Numbered from the stretch's first letter, positions 38,668 to 47,988 are shown. The stretch is DNA of 64,000 nt from Agromyces sp. H66 (GCF_004959775.1 NZ_SJZG01000001.1:618104-682103), one strand, 5' to 3'. The notes: generated from the letters alone by a model not told the origin. Numbers and translations are program-made.

Positions 38668-39789
38668 GTGCGCAATCTGCAACGAGTTCTCGTGTTCCCC
38701 GCTTGGAGAGACAATCCTTACCTCAACCTCATGAGCCTCGCGCCGAGGGCCTCGGGGAGAAGGTTCGAGGGGGTCGCCGCACCGGCTTCACTGTACCGGG
38801 CGGCACACCAACTAGCTGCCGGCGATGTTCTCCACGTCCATTGGACCGCTCCACTCGTGCAGCGCGAGGCAAGCGAAGCGGAGGCCCGCGCCGCGCTCGC
38901 CGACTTCGCTGCGCTCTTGGAACGTCTCCGATCGGGCGGAGTCAAGCTCATCTGGACTGTCCACAACCAGCTTCCACACGAGCTCGAGTACCGGGACGTC
39001 GAGATCGAACTCACCCGCTTGCTTGCGCGCTCGTCTGATGCGATCCATGTCATGGCCCCGGCCACCGTCGACGTGCTCCGGCCGATCTGCGAACTGCCGA
39101 CCGAGCGAGTGCATGTCATCCCGCATCCGAGCTTCGTCGGTGTATACGGCGCACCGGTCGCAAGGGAAGAGGCCCGACGTCGACTCGGCGCTGATCTCGA
39201 TCGGCCCGCGGTCCTCTTCCTGGGCCAGATGCGGCCGTATAAGGGTCTGGATGTGCTCCTCGCCGCGATGGCGTTGTTGGCCGAGCGCGGTGACGCGCCA
39301 ACGCTCCTTCTCGCCGGTTCGGCGGATGAGGAAGCGAGGCTTGCCATCGGCGCAGCGCTCCCTGACTCGGTGACTGTCGTCTCGCACTACGGGTACGTCC
39401 ACGACGACGAGATCGCGACTTGGTTCGGCGCCGCTGATCTGGCGGTGTTCCCGTATCGCAGCATCCTCAACTCGGGGAGCGTGCATCTGGCTTCCGCGTT
39501 CGAAGTGCCGGTCGTACTACCGGGGGAACCGCACCTCACGACGCAGTTCGCAAGCGAGGAGTGGGTTCACCACTTCGACACGCTTCGCCCCGTGGAGTCG
39601 CTCGCCCGGAGCATAACCGTCGCGCTCGAGGCTCGACCGCCGAGGTCATCGTTCGACGAGTTCAACCGGCGGATGTCGCCTTGGGCCATCTCAAGGCAAT
39701 ATGACGCGCTGCTCGGCCGGCTCGCGATGACGGAGAGGGACGAAGTCGTTGCCCAAGGAGGCGACCTGCTTTCCTCGCCGCGCGACTGA
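38668..39789 (+). CDS. Glycosyltransferase, GT4-like (GT-B)
   Basis: 373 residues. The N-terminal domain has GDVLHVHWTAPL and LIWTVHNQLPHE, seen in mannosyl- and glucosyltransferases that use nucleotide-sugar donors on lipid-linked acceptors; the C-terminal domain has VLFLGQMRPYKGLDVLLAAM near residue 185 and PYRSILNSGSVHLASAF near 267, in place of the usual EGFG loop. GTG at 38668 is preferred on promoter spacing and homology. Its last 128 nt overlap the convergent GT2 gene on the other strand, an unusually long overlap. Confidence 0.83.
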   Translation: MRNLQRVLVFPAWRDNPYLNLMSLAPRASGRRFEGVAAPASLYRAAHQLAAGDVLHVHWTAPLVQREASEAEARAALADFAALLERLRSGGVKLIWTVHNQLPHELEYRDVEIELTRLLARSSDAIHVMAPATVDVLRPICELPTERVHVIPHPSFVGVYGAPVAREEARRRLGADLDRPAVLFLGQMRPYKGLDVLLAAMALLAERGDAPTLLLAGSADEEARLAIGAALPDSVTVVSHYGYVHDDEIATWFGAADLAVFPYRSILNSGSVHLASAFEVPVVLPGEPHLTTQFASEEWVHHFDTLRPVESLARSITVALEARPPRSSFDEFNRRMSPWAISRQYDALLGRLAMTERDEVVAQGGDLLSSPRD

Positions 39790-41422
39790 TCCAGTGTCTC
39801 CGGCGCGCGAGTTCGAGAGTGTCTCGGCGACGGATCACGGTGAAATGGTCGAAGCGACTGTAGTCGGGCAGGCTGGCGCGAAGCCGCGCGGTGTGAAGGC
39901 GGTGACCCTCTCGTTCGCGAAGCGCGACGATCAATTTCAGCCCGGCCGGAAGTGACCGCCGCCTGAACGCGGCGACGTACCTCCCTTCGGCCCTCGTGAG
40001 ATGATCGGGATCGAAGATCCGACCGGACCGGGGCTCGAACAATACAGGGCTGAGTGATGGTGAAGCTCGGGATGTCTCGAGGAAGATCTCGATGCTCTTG
40101 CCCGATGAAAACTTGACAATGGTGGGCGCAACGGTGCGCGCTTCCTCGAATCGTGCGAGCAACTGCGGATCGTCCGAGGCGACTCCTGGCGCCAGTTCGA
40201 CCGCGTCGTGCAGAACGTCAGGATCTTGACGGGAGGCGAGCAGGGCGAGCTCGACTGCGTCGTTGTCGGATTCCGCGGACCCCGACAGCACTGCGGTGGC
40301 GAGGACTTCGGCGACCAAGCGGGCGAGCCAAGGTTCCTCTCGCAACATTTCGCGGCCGGCCGAAGACTGGGCGCGAAGGAACGTGATCCAGTCCTGAAGC
40401 TCAGCACCGATCGGCTGTCGCGGTCCCGTCGTGATGCGTGCAAGGGCCGCCGCAGCCTGGATCGATCCGTCGACGGTGAGTGCGAAGAGGATACGCTTGG
40501 CATTCGGCTGGACGCGGCGGGTGCGCTCCACCCGGTCGAGGAGTCGTCGGAGCGCGTCGATGACCTCGACATCCCGCGATCCGATGTTCGACATTGAGCG
40601 CAGGAACTTCGTGAGGTGGACCCACCCGTCTCGATCGTGGACCAGTGATTCGTAAGCTCTTGCGAGCGTCGTGGAACCGGCAGCCGCGATGAGTTCCGCG
40701 CAGGTCAGCTCCTGTTCCAAATAACTCGCGAACGCGGTGGCGGAGTCCGACTTCGCGGTCATGGAACTTGTGCCCTGGCGCTCGCGATAGAGGTAGACGA
40801 CTTCTTGCACCATGTCGACGGTGCCGGCTCGAAGGTAGGCCGTGGTCATCGGAACGATGTCGTTCGACCGTGGGACGTCCGGGAACACGAGGTCGAGCGA
40901 ATCCCAGAAGGAGCGGCGGAACGCCTTGTTCCAGCATGCGCGGCCGTAGAGCAGCGAAGGTGCTTCGGCGACGCTGAATCGCTGCCGGGCCTGCTGATAG
41001 GCAGGCCAGTTCGCAGTCGGGCGCCAGGTGTCGTTCGGGGAGAACTTCAGGTAGTCGCCGAACGCGATGTCCGATCCAGAAGCCTCCAGGCTTTCGACCA
41101 GCGCCCGGTATGCACCGTCGGGAACCAGGTCGTCGCCGTCGCAGAAGATGAGATAGCGCCCTCGCGCATGTTCGATCCCCGTATTGCGTGCGGATCCGCC
41201 GCCACGCACCGTCGCCTCGATGAGCCGAACCCGCGGATCTGCATCGGCCACCTCGCGAACCACGGCAACCGTGTCGTCGGTCGAGTGGTCGTCGACGACG
41301 ATGACCTCCATGTGATCGATGTCTTGAGAGAGCACCGACCCGAGCGTCTCTCGGACCCATGACCGCACATTGTGGGTCGGAATGACGACCGAGAGGACAG
41401 GGGTCTCCGTTTCAGAATGCAT
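39662..41422 (-). CDS. Glycosyltransferase family 2 with long C-terminal extension
   Basis: 586 residues. GT-A domain (1-235): SVVIPTHNVRSWVRETLGSV, VIVVDDHSTDDT, GGGSARNTGIEHARG and IFCDGDDLVPDGAY near residue 95. Residues 240-586 are a helical and then basic region not recognised; the tail (RRHWISRAARKAGRLLGQRL) is strongly positive. ATG at 41422 is chosen because TACAAT lies 7 nt upstream; ATG at 41428 would fall before the expected transcription start. The 3' end overlaps the convergent GT4-like gene. It resembles its divergent neighbour at 41500 in the first 200 residues. Confidence 0.83.
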   Translation of the reverse strand: MHSETETPVLSVVIPTHNVRSWVRETLGSVLSQDIDHMEVIVVDDHSTDDTVAVVREVADADPRVRLIEATVRGGGSARNTGIEHARGRYLIFCDGDDLVPDGAYRALVESLEASGSDIAFGDYLKFSPNDTWRPTANWPAYQQARQRFSVAEAPSLLYGRACWNKAFRRSFWDSLDLVFPDVPRSNDIVPMTTAYLRAGTVDMVQEVVYLYRERQGTSSMTAKSDSATAFASYLEQELTCAELIAAAGSTTLARAYESLVHDRDGWVHLTKFLRSMSNIGSRDVEVIDALRRLLDRVERTRRVQPNAKRILFALTVDGSIQAAAALARITTGPRQPIGAELQDWITFLRAQSSAGREMLREEPWLARLVAEVLATAVLSGSAESDNDAVELALLASRQDPDVLHDAVELAPGVASDDPQLLARFEEARTVAPTIVKFSSGKSIEIFLETSRASPSLSPVLFEPRSGRIFDPDHLTRAEGRYVAAFRRRSLPAGLKLIVALREREGHRLHTARLRASLPDYSRFDHFTVIRRRDTLELARRRHWISRAARKAGRLLGQRLRPSPSSRAGRAARHIALRWPKATSAG

Positions 41423-41429
41423 CCGCATG

Positions 41430-41435
41430 ATTGTA
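41430..41435 (-). promoter_or_regulatory. -10 box of the GT2 gene at 41422
   Basis: TACAAT on the minus strand (41435-41430), 7 nt before the ATG at 41422 and 1 nt before an in-frame ATG at 41428. The position decides between the two starts. Confidence 0.45.
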
Positions 41436-41499
41436 CGTCGGGCCGGACCGTGGTCCGTCCTGAGGTACCGTGAAGCGGGCCGAGCGAGGGGAACCACGA

Positions 41500-42753
41500 A
41501 TGGGCAGGCGACGAGTGTGGCTCGGTGAGGCGCGCACGGCCCTGTCCAAGGCTCTCGCTCCGATCCGCATGCTCGTGGGTCGGCAACTGGCCGCCCGAGT
41601 TCCCGACGACTCAAGGGGAACCGGATGGGTGGATGTGATCATGCCGGTCAGGGACGTCGAGAGATATGTCGACACGAGCATCCGATCCGTGCTCGCCCAG
41701 GGTCATTGGCGTGTGCGACTCATCGTGCTCGACGACGCTTCGCGGGACGCGACTGTGGCACGGGTCTCTCGTTGGGCCCGGCGCGACTCGCGTGTGAAGC
41801 TCCTGCGCGTCGATTTCTCGGACCCGAATGCATCCCGGAACTTCGGCATCCAACACGCAACGGGGGAGTACCTGACGTTTCTGGACGGGGACGACGTGCT
41901 CCTCGCCGGCGCCTACCGCGACCTCGTCGGCAGCCTCGAACGCAGCGGGTCGGACTTCGCGGTCGGATGCTACGACCGGTTCACGGGGCGGCGCCGTACA
42001 CCCGCCGCGTTCTGGATCGACGAGGCGCATGCGACCGATCGGCTCGGTGTGAGCCTCGAGGCGTATCCGTCGATCCTCGTGAACGCCGTGCAGTGGACGA
42101 AGCTCTACCGCACGGAGTTCTGGAAGCGCGCGGAACTTCGGTTCCCCGAGGGAGGGCATTTCCAGGACCAGCTCGTCAGCGCCCGGGCCTACGCGCGGGC
42201 GAGGGCGTTCGACGTGCTCGCTCGGAAGACGGTGTCGTGGCGCATCCGCGACGACGGCAGCTCGATGACGCAGCAGGGCGTGCGCCCGCACCAGGTGCGC
42301 GACCGATTCGCGACGGCGCTCGGCGCCCTCGACGTGCTCGAAGTCGAGGCCGGCGAAGGGGTTCGCCGGGCGCGGCTCGCGCAGTACCTCTCCAACGACG
42401 CGGCCATCGCGACATCCGAACTGCCCGGGATGAGCGAAGAGGCATTCGCGGCACTGCGCGATGGTCTGGCCGTGCTCGCACCCGACGTCGATGACCCCGT
42501 TTGGCAGGACGTGCCCGCCGAATCGAAGGTGCTCTACGAACTGGTGTTGCGGGGAGATCGTGCTCGCGCGCGTGCGTACATCGAGCGGGGAGGGCTCGAT
42601 CTGCTGCGGCATCCGCTCACCGAGATCGACGGCGTGGCGTACGTCGAGCTGCCCTTCTGGGGCGACCCGGACGCGGCGATACCGATTGCTCGTTTCAGGG
42701 CTGCGCCGAGGGAGCTCCGGGCGTTCGCGGATCGAGGCCGGCCGCGGCCGTGA
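41500..42753 (+). CDS. Glycosyltransferase family 2
   Basis: 417 residues. A basic N-terminus is followed by the GT-A core: VDVIMPVRDVERYVDTSIRS near residue 50, LIVLDDASRDATVARV, NASRNFGIQHATGEYL and TFLDGDDVLLAGAY near 130, and FQDQLVSARAYARA near 215. The last 170 residues are helical. ATG at 41500 has GAGGGG eight bases upstream. Divergent from a related GT2 gene; the pair may have arisen by duplication. Acceptor and donor unknown. Confidence 0.86.
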   Translation: MGRRRVWLGEARTALSKALAPIRMLVGRQLAARVPDDSRGTGWVDVIMPVRDVERYVDTSIRSVLAQGHWRVRLIVLDDASRDATVARVSRWARRDSRVKLLRVDFSDPNASRNFGIQHATGEYLTFLDGDDVLLAGAYRDLVGSLERSGSDFAVGCYDRFTGRRRTPAAFWIDEAHATDRLGVSLEAYPSILVNAVQWTKLYRTEFWKRAELRFPEGGHFQDQLVSARAYARARAFDVLARKTVSWRIRDDGSSMTQQGVRPHQVRDRFATALGALDVLEVEAGEGVRRARLAQYLSNDAAIATSELPGMSEEAFAALRDGLAVLAPDVDDPVWQDVPAESKVLYELVLRGDRARARAYIERGGLDLLRHPLTEIDGVAYVELPFWGDPDAAIPIARFRAAPRELRAFADRGRPRP

Positions 42754-42879
42754 CGAAGGGGAAGTGGTGTCGCGCTTGTGGCGATGCGGTTGCTCGCCGC
42801 CCGGGAGCTTGCGGCGACGCCGGCCGGCCACGAACCCGTTGGTAGCGTTGTCGCAGCGTCTGGGAAGGGACCATCCGGC

Positions 42880-44124
42880 ATGTTCGTAGCGATCGACAAC
42901 ACTCCCCGCGACTACGCGTGGGGGTCCACGAGTGCGATCGCGCAGTTCCGGGGACTGCCGCCGTCGGGCAGGCCTGAGGCCGAGCTCTGGCTGGGGGCGC
43001 ACCCCGGTTCGCCCGCGAAGGTCGTCGACGAGGCATCCGTCGGCCATGCCGACCTGGCGGACTGGATCGCCGCCGAACCCGAGCGCGCGCTCGGCCCCGA
43101 GCTCGCGGCGCATGGCGCCCGACTGCCGTTCCTCCTGAAGCTGCTCGCCGCGGCGGGGCCGCTGTCGCTGCAGGCCCACCCCACGACCGAGCAGGCGCGG
43201 GCGGGATTCGCGCGCGAGGAGGCCGACGGCGTGCCCATCGACGCGTACGACCGCAACTACCGCGACCAGCACCACAAGCCCGAGCTCATCGTCGCCCTCA
43301 GTGAGACCTTCGACGCGCTGTCGGGGTTCCGCCCGCTCGATGAGGTGCGCGGTGTGCTCGAGGTGCTCAGAGCAGCGGATGCCGCGTCCGCATCGCCCGA
43401 GTCCGGCGCCCTCGACCTGCTCGAGGCGCACCTGACCGGCGCCGATCCGCTGCGCGACACCGTCGAGTGGCTGCTCCGCGACGGTCGGGGTGGTGACACG
43501 GGGGAGGCCTCGTGGGTCGTCGAGCGGGTGACGGCGCTCGCGGCATCCGACGAAGCACGACGTTCCCCGTACGCGCTGTCGTTCGAGACGGTGCGTTCGC
43601 TGGCCGAGACGTATCCCGGCGACCCGGGCGTCGTGATCTCGCTGCTGCTCAACCGGGTGCGGCTGCACCGCGGGGAGGCGTTGTACCTCGCGGCAGGCAA
43701 CATCCACGCCTACCTCGACGGCCTCGGCATCGAACTCATGGCCGAGAGCGACAACGTGCTGCGCGGCGGACTCACGCCCAAGCACATCGACGTCACGGAG
43801 CTCGTCGACGTGCTCGACTTCACGCCGCTCGACGCGCCGCGACTGGCGCCCGAGCCGGTCGGGCGGGGCGTCGTCGCGTTCCGTCCCGATGTGCCCGACT
43901 TCGTGCTATACCGGGCGGAAGCGAGGGCGGATGCCGCGCGGGTCGCGATCGACGGCCCCGCAATCGTGGTCGCCGAGGGTGGCGCGCTGCAGATACGGGG
44001 CGACATCGGCGCTGCGAGCCTCGGGCGCGGTGCGGCGGTCTACGTGACGCCCGAGGAGCGCGAACTCGTGATCACCGGCGACGGGATCGCGTGGGTCGCG
44101 ACGACGGGCGCCGGCGCGGCCTGA
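42880..44124 (+). CDS. manA: Mannose-6-phosphate isomerase, class I
   Basis: Zinc enzyme interconverting fructose-6-P and mannose-6-P, the entry to GDP-mannose. 414 residues. Zinc ligands are visible in LSLQAHPTTEQA near residue 90 (Gln, His), HHKPELIVAL near 130 (Glu) and AGNIHAYLDG near 273 (His); the start RDYAWGSTSAI is typical. ATG at 42880 follows AAGGGA; the open frame back to 42778 has no homology. The partner phosphomannomutase is at 62671. This gene ends the polysaccharide locus. Confidence 0.95.
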   Translation: MFVAIDNTPRDYAWGSTSAIAQFRGLPPSGRPEAELWLGAHPGSPAKVVDEASVGHADLADWIAAEPERALGPELAAHGARLPFLLKLLAAAGPLSLQAHPTTEQARAGFAREEADGVPIDAYDRNYRDQHHKPELIVALSETFDALSGFRPLDEVRGVLEVLRAADAASASPESGALDLLEAHLTGADPLRDTVEWLLRDGRGGDTGEASWVVERVTALAASDEARRSPYALSFETVRSLAETYPGDPGVVISLLLNRVRLHRGEALYLAAGNIHAYLDGLGIELMAESDNVLRGGLTPKHIDVTELVDVLDFTPLDAPRLAPEPVGRGVVAFRPDVPDFVLYRAEARADAARVAIDGPAIVVAEGGALQIRGDIGAASLGRGAAVYVTPEERELVITGDGIAWVATTGAGAA

Positions 44125-44137
44125 GCGCGGAGCGCTG

Positions 44138-44458
44138 CTACACGACGAGGAGCACGATTCCGACAGCCAGGAGCGTGGCCGCGAGTACCGCGATGACGGC
44201 AACCTGCCGCCGTCCGGGGTTCGTGTGCTTCAGGGCGATGGCGAGTGGTCCGATGGGCTTGATGGGCATGCTTGCTCCTCTGGTCGGATTGATTGACGGG
44301 ACCGTGCGCAGGGCGCCGAAGGCCACGCCCGATGGGGCGATGTCGGCCTCTGCCGCGCCTTCCAAGTCGGCGAGCCACTGTTCGCGGTGGCGCGCGCGGC
44401 TCTCAGCATCGACGAGAAACGACGCCACGAAGATCACCAGCCGCCAGATCCTGTTCAT
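44138..44458 (-). CDS. Small membrane protein coupled to PadR regulator
   Basis: 106 residues. The N-terminal 35 residues (NRIWRLVIFVASFLVDAESR then RHREQWLADL) resemble the short 'permease prefix'-like segments often encoded after PadR genes; the C-terminus is one hydrophobic helix (VAVIAVLAATLLAVGIVLLVV minus its ends). ATG at 44458 overlaps the padR stop (ATGA), so the two are co-translated and share autoregulation. Possible role as a membrane sensor or target. Function unknown. Confidence 0.65.
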   Translation of the reverse strand: MNRIWRLVIFVASFLVDAESRARHREQWLADLEGAAEADIAPSGVAFGALRTVPSINPTRGASMPIKPIGPLAIALKHTNPGRRQVAVIAVLAATLLAVGIVLLVV

Positions 44459-44781
44459 GCCAGGCGCCCGTCTGTTCGGGGAGCAGTGCGACTGCGCAAA
44501 GCTCGCTGGATGTCGCGTTCGGCGAGCAACTCGACAGCGGCACTCGCACCCTCGGAGGTGAACTCGTACAGGCGGCGACGGGGTCCAGGCCGGGCGTCGT
44601 CGTGCTCCCACTCGGACGTGACCCACCCGGCCCGTTCCAGACGTTCCAGCACCGGGTACACCGTGCCCGGAGCACGACCGGACTCCTTGATCACCTGCAA
44701 CCCCCACACGTTGCTGCCACCGGCGCGCAAGGCGCGAAGCACATCAACGGTGGCGTCTGTGACACGCGATAGCGGCTCCAT
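44455..44781 (-). CDS. PadR-family transcriptional regulator
   Basis: 108-residue winged-helix repressor. PLSRVTDATVDVLRALRAGG leads into GLQVIKESGRAPGTVYPVLE, the recognition helix of PadR proteins, then a wing EWEHDDARPGPRRRLYEFT and a dimerisation helix. The start ATG at 44781 is chosen over ATG at 44787 since TAGAAT (44794-44789) lies 7 nt upstream. An inverted repeat over this promoter is the likely autoregulatory operator. Operon with the small membrane protein. Confidence 0.88.
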   Translation of the reverse strand: MEPLSRVTDATVDVLRALRAGGSNVWGLQVIKESGRAPGTVYPVLERLERAGWVTSEWEHDDARPGPRRRLYEFTSEGASAAVELLAERDIQRALRSRTAPRTDGRLA

Positions 44782-44788
44782 GGGCATT

Positions 44789-44808
44789 ATTCTATCTATA
44801 TCGAGATA
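44789..44808 (-). promoter_or_regulatory. padR promoter with overlapping operator
   Basis: The -10 box TAGAAT (44794-44789, minus strand) overlaps an inverted repeat TATCT (44793-44797), 6-nt spacer, AGATA (44804-44808). AT-rich in a GC-rich setting. A dimer bound here would block the promoter. The rest of the gap to 44972 shows nothing further. Confidence 0.5.
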
Positions 44809-44972
44809 GCGCGCAACGAGCGCAAGCCACCGGATGCTTCTGGGTCTGCTGCGTGAGGAGGTGACATCCGGGGTTGGCTCGCTCTCGGTGGGCGGACTGG
44901 AGGGATGTCACCTTGCCCGGGGCGTGGCTGCGGCGTCCGTCAACTGTAATCCGCTGGTCGCGCCCAGACGGC

Positions 44973-45221
44973 TCAGCCGGCCGCCCGCACACCGAACAGC
45001 CGCCGGTACTGGGTGGGCGTGGTCTGCAGCACGTTGAGGAAGTGGTGCCGCATGACGGCGGCGGCGCCGAAGCCGGTCTCGCGGGCGATCTCTTCGAGGG
45101 TGAGGGATGTCTCCTCGAGCAGTTGCTGGGCGCGCAGCAGTCGCTGGCGGTTGAGCCATGCGTTGGGCGTGGTGTCGGTCTCGGCGCGGAACCGGCGCGC
45201 GAACGTGCGCGGCGACATGAG
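44973..45221 (-). pseudogene. Duplicated 3' end of glxA-type AraC regulator gene
   Basis: Encodes the last 80 or so residues of an AraC-type DNA-binding domain (MSPRTFARRFRAETDTTPNA, then LEEIARETGFGAAAVMRHHF, QYRRLFGVRAAG), nearly identical to the end of the intact regulator at 54593-55549. Comparison by eye shows about 15 differences in 250 bases. Similarity begins at the stop codon and ends abruptly at CGACATGAGGG (45211-45221), where RHS sequence on the other strand begins. There is no promoter or N-terminal domain, so this is a relic that marks the left edge of the accessory island. Confidence 0.85.
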
Positions 45222-46583
45222 GGTCCCGCACCCTGAGCGCCGAGGTCGAGTACACGGTCGATGGGCAGACCGCGAAGCTCACCTACCCGGCTGTGAAGGA
45301 TGCTGCCGGGAAGACGATCCTCGGCGCGGAGACCGTGACCACGGTCTACGACGCCGCGTCGTCGATGCCGTCGTGGATGAGCGGCGGCTTCGGGTGGGGC
45401 ACGTATGTCGCGGCATCCCGGTTCGCTGCCGACGGCCGCCCGTTGCTGGCCGATCTCGGGAACACGTACGGCGCTGTCGTGTCGTACCGGTACGAGGATG
45501 GCACGAAGCGGTTGTCTGGGATCAGCCTGGACCGCGAACGCATCAACGGCACCGAACTCGACCTGCGCTACACGTACGACCAGGCCGGGAATGTCACGAG
45601 CATCACGGATGCCCCGACCAGGCCCAGATCTCATCGGTGCGGCATCGCAGGACAACCAGTGCTTCGGCTATGACGGTCTCGCCCGCCTGCAGACCGCGTG
45701 GACGGCCGGCGACGGCGACTGCACCCGGGCGCCGTCCGCTGTTGGGATGGGTGGTGCGGCGCCGTACTGGACGAACTACACGTACGACGTCCTCGGCAAC
45801 CGCACGAAGCAGACCACGACCACCGCTGACGGCACCGCGACCACGACGACGTACGCGCACGGCGCGGGCGCGGCGGGCCCGCACGCGGTCACGAGCGCCA
45901 CCGTGGCGGGTGTGCCCACGACGTACGGGTACGACACGGCCGGGAACCGCACCAGCGTCGAGGCCGGCGGGGTGACCACGGGATACACGTGGGATGCCGA
46001 GGGCGAACTCATCACGGCCGGTGACACGTCGAACGTGTACGACGCCGACGGGAACCGGATCGTCCGCACCGATCCCACCGGGACGACCGTGTACGCGGGC
46101 GGGCAAGAGATCCATATCTCATTGACCGGGACAGTGAAGGCCACCAGGTACTACGGGTTCGCCGGCGGGACGGTCGCGGTGCGCACCGACCGGGGCCTCG
46201 GCGACGGGGTGACATCGTTGGTTACCGACCATCACGGCACCCCGGTCGCCGCGATCCCGAACGGCGGCCACCCCACCACCACCCCGATCAACCGGCTCTA
46301 CACCGACCCCTTCGGCGCCACCCGCGGCACCTCGAACGCCTCGACAATCCCAGGCGATAGCCAGTTCCTCGGGAAGACCCGTGACGAGGCGACCGGGCTC
46401 ACCCAGGTCGGCGCCCGCTACTACGACGAAGCCGTGGGCGGGTTCATCAGCATCGACCCGATCCTCGACCTCAACGACCCGCAACAGTGGAACGCATACG
46501 CCTACGCCGGCAACAGTCCCATTAGGGGCCGTCTCCCAAGTCGCCCGCTTGTAAGGTCCAAGTGTGAGTGCGTTCGACCCTGA
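45221..46583 (+). pseudogene. RHS/YD-repeat polymorphic toxin, 5'-truncated and frameshifted core fragment
   Basis: Begins at the junction with the regulator fragment with no start codon; an in-frame stop lies just upstream. YD repeats are plain: RYTYDQAGNVTSIT, YDVLGNRTKQTT, YDTAGNRTSVEAGG, YTWDAEGELI and YDADGNRIVRTD, then the C-terminal RHS core TGLTQVGARYYDEAVGGFIS and YAYAGNSP. One extra base near 45621-45627 shifts the frame after SITDAPT. Normally the variable toxin follows YAGNSP; here homology stops at about 46520 and the frame ends within the next gene. RHS proteins are large secreted or surface toxin carriers used against competitors. Confidence 0.88.
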
Positions 46584-47118
46584 AGAGGATCTTGGCCACG
46601 ATCTTGGCTTCCGCCTGCTGTGGAACACCCCAGTCACCTTGTTCTATCGACCACATGTCTTGGAGGAGACGTCTGCGTGGCTCGCAGAGCACGGATATCA
46701 GATCACCGTTCTGGACGCGTCGTCCTGGTCTGCCGAGGCGGATCTTCATCGGGATGTCGCTCAGGCACTGAGTTTCCCTGATTATTACGGCCACAACCTC
46801 GACGCGCTGAACGATTGCTTGCGTGACGTTGTAAGCCAAGGGTATGGGTGGAATCCCCACGCAACAGGCCTTGTGTTGGTGTTCACCGGATATGACGCGT
46901 TCGCCGCGAGACGCCCGCGGCCCGCGCAGGTCGTTCTTGACCTCCTCGCGAAGCATTCTCGTGTCGCGGCGTTGCTCGGACGGAGGATGATCTGCCTGGT
47001 GCAGAGCAACGACCCCCGAATCAGCTTCGATGCGGTCGGGGCCGATCCCGTACTTTGGAACGACGCAGAGTGGCTGAACCCGAGTCGTCCCTCGAACTCA
47101 TCCACGATGCGCTCTTGA
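46564..47118 (+). CDS. Barstar-family immunity protein
   Basis: 184 residues. The core VLDASSWSAEADLHRDVAQALSFPDYYG is split here as ASSWSAEADLHRDVAQ and LSFPDYYGHNLDALNDCLRD; the latter is the hallmark barstar helix and loop that occludes barnase-type ribonucleases. GTG at 46564 overlaps the RHS reading frame, as immunity genes usually follow their toxin closely. The matching toxin tip is missing (only about 40 nt separate the RHS core from this start), so it is an orphan. The last nine residues may come from neighbouring IS-derived sequence. Confidence 0.85.
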   Translation: MSAFDPEEDLGHDLGFRLLWNTPVTLFYRPHVLEETSAWLAEHGYQITVLDASSWSAEADLHRDVAQALSFPDYYGHNLDALNDCLRDVVSQGYGWNPHATGLVLVFTGYDAFAARRPRPAQVVLDLLAKHSRVAALLGRRMICLVQSNDPRISFDAVGADPVLWNDAEWLNPSRPSNSSTMRS

Positions 47119-47153
47119 CCGCGCCAGTCGACCGCTCACGTCGGATGTTGGCG

Positions 47154-47988
47154 TCAGAGCCAGGCGGGGATCGCGGCGAGGACGACGCCGCCGCGGAAGA
47201 TGACCGCGTGCCGGTCATACCGCGTGGCAAGGCCCCGCCGTTCCTTCATGAGGTTGAACGCACACTCGACCGTGTGCCGGCGTTTGTACGTGTCCCGGTC
47301 GTAGCTGACTGGGCGGCCGCCGGCTGAGCCGCGGCGGCGCCGGTTGGCTTGCTGGTCGCGCTTCTCTGGGATCACCGCCTGGATTCGGCGTCGGCGCAAT
47401 TCAGCGCGGATCGCTCGGGATGAGTACGCCCGATCCGCCAACACCGCCGCCGGTTTGGTGCGGGGCCGACCGACGTCTGGGCGGAACACCCGCACATGGT
47501 CCAGGAGAGGCAGGAACAAAGGCGAGTCCGCCCCCTGCCCGGGACCGACGAGGATCGCAAGGGGGCGCCGTCGCCCGTCGACGACGTGATGGATCTTCGT
47601 GGACAGGCCACCACGGGACCGTCCGACGGCGTGATCGGGCGGTTCGGTGCGGGGATTCTTGTGATTCGACAGATCCCCCTGTGACACGCGGGAACCGGGT
47701 CGCGTGCTGGTGAGCACGGACGATCGTGGAGTCCACGCAGACCACCCAGTCGATGTCACCGACAGTGTCCGCAGCGGTCAACAGGGTCGCGAGGATCCGG
47801 TCCCAGGTGCCATCCACCGAGAACCGCCGGTGCCGCTTCCACACCGTCTGCCACGGCCCGAACCGCTCCGTCAGGTCCCGCCACGGCAGGCCCGTCCGGT
47901 ACCGGAAGATGATCCCCTCGACCACCTGACGGTGATCACGCCACGGACGACTCCGACGCAGGTGGTACCGTGCGAGAAGGCGGCGCAT
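47154..47988 (-). pseudogene. IS5-family transposase in two frames
   Basis: Frame A from ATG 47988 gives the N-terminal helix-turn-helix domain (RTGLPWRDLTERFGPWQTVW) and the first DDE aspartate in VVCVDSTIVRAHQH. Frame B, ending at 47154, gives the rest: HAVGRSRGGLSTKIHHVVDG, VLADRAYSS with the second aspartate, and YKRRHTVECAFNLMKERRG with the glutamate. Frame B is +1 to frame A, and the changeover lies between about 47640 and 47690, near a run of five G. Members of this family can use programmed frameshifting, so this may be an active element or a broken one. Terminal repeats were not found. Confidence 0.8.

Noticed and set aside
44973..45282. The AraC fragment as a functional small regulator (ATG at 45218)
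   Set aside because: It lacks the sensor domain and any promoter, and its similarity to the intact gene ends exactly at the RHS junction.
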